A program made the position numbers and the translations under genes. The notes below the pieces were generated by a model. It had not been told where the DNA came from. It saw only the letters and a list, made by a program, of their open reading frames with translations, and did no database searches. Shown here piece by piece: positions 59,582 through 64,000 of a stretch of DNA of 64,000 nt. Each line of letters opens with the position of its first letter. Within the stretch, counting starts at the first letter, position 1. This stretch comes from Atopsyche davidsoni (taxonomy: Eukaryota; Arthropoda; Insecta; Trichoptera; Hydrobiosidae), in the NCBI GenBank assembly GCA_022113835.1, contig JAILWY010000012.1:3906001-3970000 (forward strand), in the 5' to 3' direction.

Positions 59582-59859
59582 AGCTTTTATTTAAGAAGCT
59601 CCACATCCTGGTGCCTTAACATCACCCCACTGTCATGTAAGGTGAGCTTTAATAACAAAAGCTCACATAACACTCTCTTGACTTCACCTTTTTTTCATAT
59701 ATAGTGAGCTTTGATTTCAAAAGCTCATATTTAATACCTTGATACTACTACTTTGATTATAATATCTATATATATATTATATCATTTGAGTTGTTATTGT
59801 TTCATTTGAGCTCATTCTTAGTTTCCGGCTAAAGCTGTTTATTTGAAGAATAACAGCTT
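59582..59859 (+). repeat. Cluster of four related short hairpins
   Basis: Four inverted repeats built on AGCTTT/AAAGCT arms lie at 59582-59600 (AGCTTTTATTTAAGAAGCT), 59642-59666 (arms GTGAGCTTT and AAAGCTCAC), 59705-59727 (arms TGAGCTTT and AAAAGCTCA) and 59832-59859 (arms AAGCTGTT and AACAGCTT). The first three are spaced 60-63 bp apart, suggesting tandem duplication, and the loops are similar A+T-rich sequences. The compensated arm differences between copies are notable. Confidence 0.6.
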
Positions 59860-62800
59860 GCAGTCTTGTATTCAGGAAGTGCTACTGAACCTACAAAGTA
59901 AATAAATGAAAGCATTTGTACATTGTCAAACACAAATGTGGTTCACTTCCCTTGACAAAACAATGTCTATGTACTATTTGCAAGATGATTATTTAAATAA
60001 TTATATTGACTTACAATCTACTACCCGGTTTTCGAATATCTATACAATTTAATATTTTGACATCAAGCTGTCAATTTAATTTACTCACGGGATCTATGGA
60101 TTCTTGTATCTCTGGTTATATACCGATAAACAAACTTAATTGAATCCCATGTTGTTTTTGGAAACCGTCGTGACGTATTCATTAATGAATATTTATTCTT
60201 TAAAAAATTTGGTTTTTCTCTATTAGAGTAATGCGTGATTTATATTTAAAAATCACATAACCATAAAATGTCGTATTCTTTATTCTGAGGTAGTAAACGG
60301 TCGGGAGCTTCTGGGTTCATTCACGTTTTATTTTGGGAGATCCTATTTTGAGCTTACGTGTACATTTTTATGCTTTGTGGGTAACCGCATAAAGTTCAAA
60401 GGCTTTAGTTACTACGCTATAATCCATATCGAGCTTTTACGATAAATTAAGTTTATAATCTATAAAGATATTTTACCACACAGTTTAAACCCCAGATTAT
60501 GTACTGTATATCTGTACTTGCTTCTTGCGAGAAGGTATTTTGGCTAACTAAGGCTATTATGTAAATGAACAGTGATCAAATTATATTTAGTTATTTTTGA
60601 TTATTTTTTAATCTGTAGTTCTAACACAAGCCGTTTAATATTTTTTTAAAATCAAAATTAATAGGAGGTAAATAATTTGTTTTTAAATATTTTAAGTCGC
60701 TACTAGTGGTGAATTACTCTTGGATACAAATAAGTCGGCTTATATTTAAAAATCAGTATTCGTTTTATCAAATACGGAACTCAGAAAAACAAATAAAATG
60801 TAAAATATATTTATCAAACAAAAGGCCTGATTAAAAAAAGTATAACTGGAAACTGCATGAAATACCATTCTTCTAAATAATCTACGATACTTACGTACAT
60901 TTTGAAATTAATTGAGAATCACACCAGCCATCTATAAAAATAACTCCATTCAATAGCTTGCTTGAAGATTTTGGTATTTATTGCCTTTTTTATTTTTTTT
61001 TAAATTTATTCACATACAATTTATTGTTAATTTTTACAGTTAATACCTTTTACCCGTAAAAACGCAAATCGAGCGTAAAAGCTTGCACTGCCTGTAAGAA
61101 CCACGTACAAAATGTCTGCTATTCTCAGCAAAGTTGATCACGTGAGGAAGACGCTTCATTTTAATTGCATTTTCCTGTATTTGTCGCCAATTAGCTGTCA
61201 CACGCATTCAAGTGTGGTTCAACCCTTCGTAACCCTCTGACGATTCGAGTAGCCAGCCACGATCTCTCCCACAATGCCTCTAATTGGTTTTGATATATGT
61301 GTGCAAGTGTCCATGAATAAATTACCTGTTTACACAGTCGGTTAATTGGACAGAAGGAGAAAAATGTCATTCGTACCTGTGTACGGACATAAAGGTGGAC
61401 AGACGTCCCGCATCCGAGTATAGCTTTTTACCCTATAAAATACCGGGAGACATCAAATACACCGCCGCTGGACTAAACAAAAAATGTGGTATTTCGAAAT
61501 TAATATTGATAAATGCTGTAACAGGCATAGAAAGCTATTTAAAAACAATTTACATAAAAAAAATTATTATTATATACATATAAAATAAGAAATCTTTTAT
61601 ATTCAGAATAACACGTGTGTTTAACAACCTCTAAATATAAAAGCGAAAATGTTGTTTTTAAGAATAATTTATAATAAATTTACGAAAATTATTAAATGCT
61701 TCTTTGTCTTTTACTGAAAATATTTAACCATTATATAATTTTTTTTTATAAAACGTACAAAATTATGGTAAAACGTTTTGTTTAGATTGAAAAGACTTTA
61801 GTTTAGATTACTTTTAAGAGTTATTTATATTATTCTAAGTATGCAAAATATTTTTTTTTAAGATACATTGAAAATAAAAGTGCGTTAATAAAATTTTCAT
61901 TAAATTAAAAAAAAATGAGATGTCATAAAATATGCAAACAAATATGCTTGCCGAAGATATATGTGAAGTAAAAATTCATAAATGTTATTATATTTTAATT
62001 TCAATCTTCATACCTTTTATTATATGTGTTCAAATATAAAATCCAGTGCTCGCCATAAGAGAGTTTTTTGTTGTTTCAACATAGATTAAGCTTTGAATTG
62101 CGTACATTAAATTAAATATATGCTTAAACATATTGCGTGTTACACTATTTATTACCTTTGTATTAAGTACACGTGTACTCCAGTACCAGACTTATTAATC
62201 TGTCTGCGGCCGGCATTTCATTTTTATTTAACAAAGTAGAAAATACAAATATTTATTAATTAAAAAGCTTTTTGAGATTCCAGACTCTTTCAGTCACGAT
62301 ATATGCGGGTAATCAAGGCAAAAAATATATAAATTTACACAGCTTTTAGTACGGTGATTTTTGGTTTTATCAAATTAATACCATGTTTTAATTTTTATGT
62401 ACACGATTATTCAAATGTATGTGTAAATAAATTAATATTTAAATTCGATCCCCTCTTAAAATACAATAGCTTCCCTTTCAAAAGATCTTGTTTTGTTTGA
62501 GTAGCTGATAATATAGAATGCGGATTATAGACAGATGAGTATCTGACGTCTCCGATGACAGATGGAATTTAACGTTCAACGTCTTTGACTTTCCTATACC
62601 AACGCGATAATTTATATTATGCGATTAGTTCAAAGTACACGAGCTTCTTCCGCTGTTAGATTTCAAAAATAACTAACATATAATACCCAAGAATGATTAA
62701 TCTAACATTTGTTATTAAAAAATACTCAGTATAATTTTTCTTCAGCGCCTTGTAATGGGTTTAATCGTGGTGTCTCACATCCAGAAATTGTATTTACTTT

Positions 62801-64000
62801 CTTATAAATTGGTAAAAATGTCTCGGAAGACTCGACTAACAAACTTCTATTAATATTTCAACCGATGTAAATTCCCAAAGTATATGTGACTCTAGAAATA
62901 GTGATGTGTAAAATCGAATTGTTTTTGTAATCAAGACAAGAAAATTAACAATTTATAATATATTTACTAACATAAAATCAGCTGCTAAGATTTTTGACGT
63001 CTGTTAAATGACAAAAATATTCGAGTCTCTGAAATCGATTTTGATATAAACACATAAAACGACTAAAAATATATGAATATGAACGAAGTATGACTCGATT
63101 ACTTTAAACTGTATTATATACACAATAAACAAACACGAGTAAAAATGGGTAAAAAATATACGTAAAAAATATTTTTGATTACAGTTTTTATAAATTATCG
63201 ATTCGGTTTTCGGCTATGATCGATTTTTCGATTATGCGCGTTCGGTTGTGCCCATCCGTTATAGAAAGGGTATATACCGTAATCGTAAGAACGCTGGAGT
63301 TAATGAAACGCAGTAATGAAGGTATATTTTGATTGTCACCATGGGGAGTCTGTCGGCTGTCGCATTTTTCTAGATAAATTATGTGACATGTTTTATTGAG
63401 TGTAAATATTAATAATTACGAGTACAGGTTTTTAAACGCTTGAGCTCGTTATAAAAGCCATAAATTATACTCTGTTATGACATGACGTATTACATAAAGC
63501 CTATTTTCACCACTTAAACGGCTTTGGAAAGAAATTCGACGTTTTTAAATCCTAATAAGGATTCGTGTTTTCTAATTTTTAATGTGGAATTTATTACACC
63601 ATGCCTTAAGTTATACACGATAAACATACAAAGCTCAAAATTCTCAGTTCACATAATATTTTATTTTATTATTCCTTTAAATTTTTACACTATAGTTACA
63701 AATATAATTTACTACCGATTATTATTATTGAATATTTAATATATTTAGTTTTTACCCTTGTACTAAAATATTAATGTAGCAACGAGATTTCACACTATAT
63801 ATTGATTTAAATTCTCGCTTACGTGGTACTTAGGAGGAGTGAATTTCAATCACACCTGTAATTTGAAAAATTGTTTTTGAATTATTCTCGTCGTTGCATG
63901 TTCATACTCAGGAAGCGACTGTTATTTTATAAAATGATTTATACCTAGCATAAATGTTTATAATATTGTCGGAATCACCCTGTATAGGCGCCATCTTGTT
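59860..64000. other. A+T-rich stretch to the end of the window
   Basis: No gene recognised. A GC-richer patch lies at 61080-61280. At the extreme end, GGAATCACCCTGTATA (63971-63986) resembles the CAGGGTG-type tips common in insect DNA transposons, so an element may begin there and continue outside. Confidence 0.45.

Larger units (their letters stand above)
1..64000 (+). other. Probable interior of one very long plus-strand intron
   Basis: Inference. No protein-coding exon is recognisable on either strand over the whole window. Three plus-strand sites have the recursive-splicing layout (12353, 26992, 54194), and I found no equally good site on the minus strand. Recursive splice sites are known mainly from introns longer than about 10 kb in developmental and neuronal genes of insects and vertebrates. 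If the three sites are real, flanking exons lie outside the window and the intron is at least 64 kb. The alternative is a lncRNA locus or intergenic DNA in which the three mini-exons are ordinary non-coding exons. Confidence 0.5.

Noticed and set aside
60284..60305. TGAGGTAGTA, the first ten bases of let-7
   Set aside because: The match ends after ten bases and no complementary arm is present to form a pre-miRNA hairpin.
1..64000. CRISPR arrays, bacterial operons, ribosome-binding sites, phage or plasmid features
   Set aside because: No regularly spaced identical repeats with unique spacers, no tightly packed ORFs and no Shine-Dalgarno-linked genes; the sequence is eukaryotic in character.

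Overview
This window looks like non-coding, intronic or intergenic DNA from a eukaryote, most likely an insect or another arthropod. By eye it is about two thirds A+T. No open reading frame looks like a real host gene: the longest (167 codons at 18049-18552) has no recognisable domain, and there is no prokaryote-like gene packing. The organism call rests on the mix of small DNA transposons (piggyBac-type with TTAA target sites, hAT with 8-bp duplications, pogo/Tigger with TA, Tc1/mariner), a solo LTR, and T-rich splice acceptors with CTAAT-like branch points. I cannot name the species or the host gene.

The best candidate for an organised system is a series of three plus-strand sites with the layout of recursive (ratchet) splice sites. 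At 12353, 26992 and 54194 a T-rich tract ending in CAG is followed directly by GTAAGT, GTATGT or GTAAGA, so one site can act as acceptor and then as a regenerated donor. Each is followed 70-84 nt later by a strong second donor (G|GTAAGT). This is the RS-exon layout described in Drosophila and vertebrates. All three mini-exons carry stops in every frame, so keeping one in an mRNA would be harmful. The sites are about 14.6 kb and 27.2 kb apart. The simplest reading is that the window lies inside one very long plus-strand intron removed stepwise. A solo LTR (53857-54177) sits 16 nt upstream of the third CAG and occupies the place where its branch point should be.

Layout: 731-1318 holds a head-to-tail array of a palindromic-ended MITE. 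12.35 kb is RS site 1. 16425-16967 is a Tigger-like element next to an unexplained GC-rich block. 20777-21081 is a foldback repeat. 26.5-29.9 kb is a run of GC/CpG-rich blocks with two TATA-box promoter candidates around RS site 2. 34140-34295 is a 60-bp tandem repeat. 36454-36811 is a hAT element. 38.7-49.0 kb contains four copies of one piggyBac-derived family, a mariner foldback element, AT microsatellites and another hAT element. 52.9-53.8 kb has a degenerate AAAGCTC repeat, then the LTR and RS site 3. 56679-57074 is a hAT element, 57.48 kb a tRNA-derived SINE-like head, and 59.58-59.86 kb a cluster of four similar hairpins. The rest is A+T-rich sequence in which I see no gene.

All calls were made by reading the sequence, without searches. 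Transposon boundaries supported by exact target-site duplications are the firmest. Splice-site, promoter and SINE calls are predictions.
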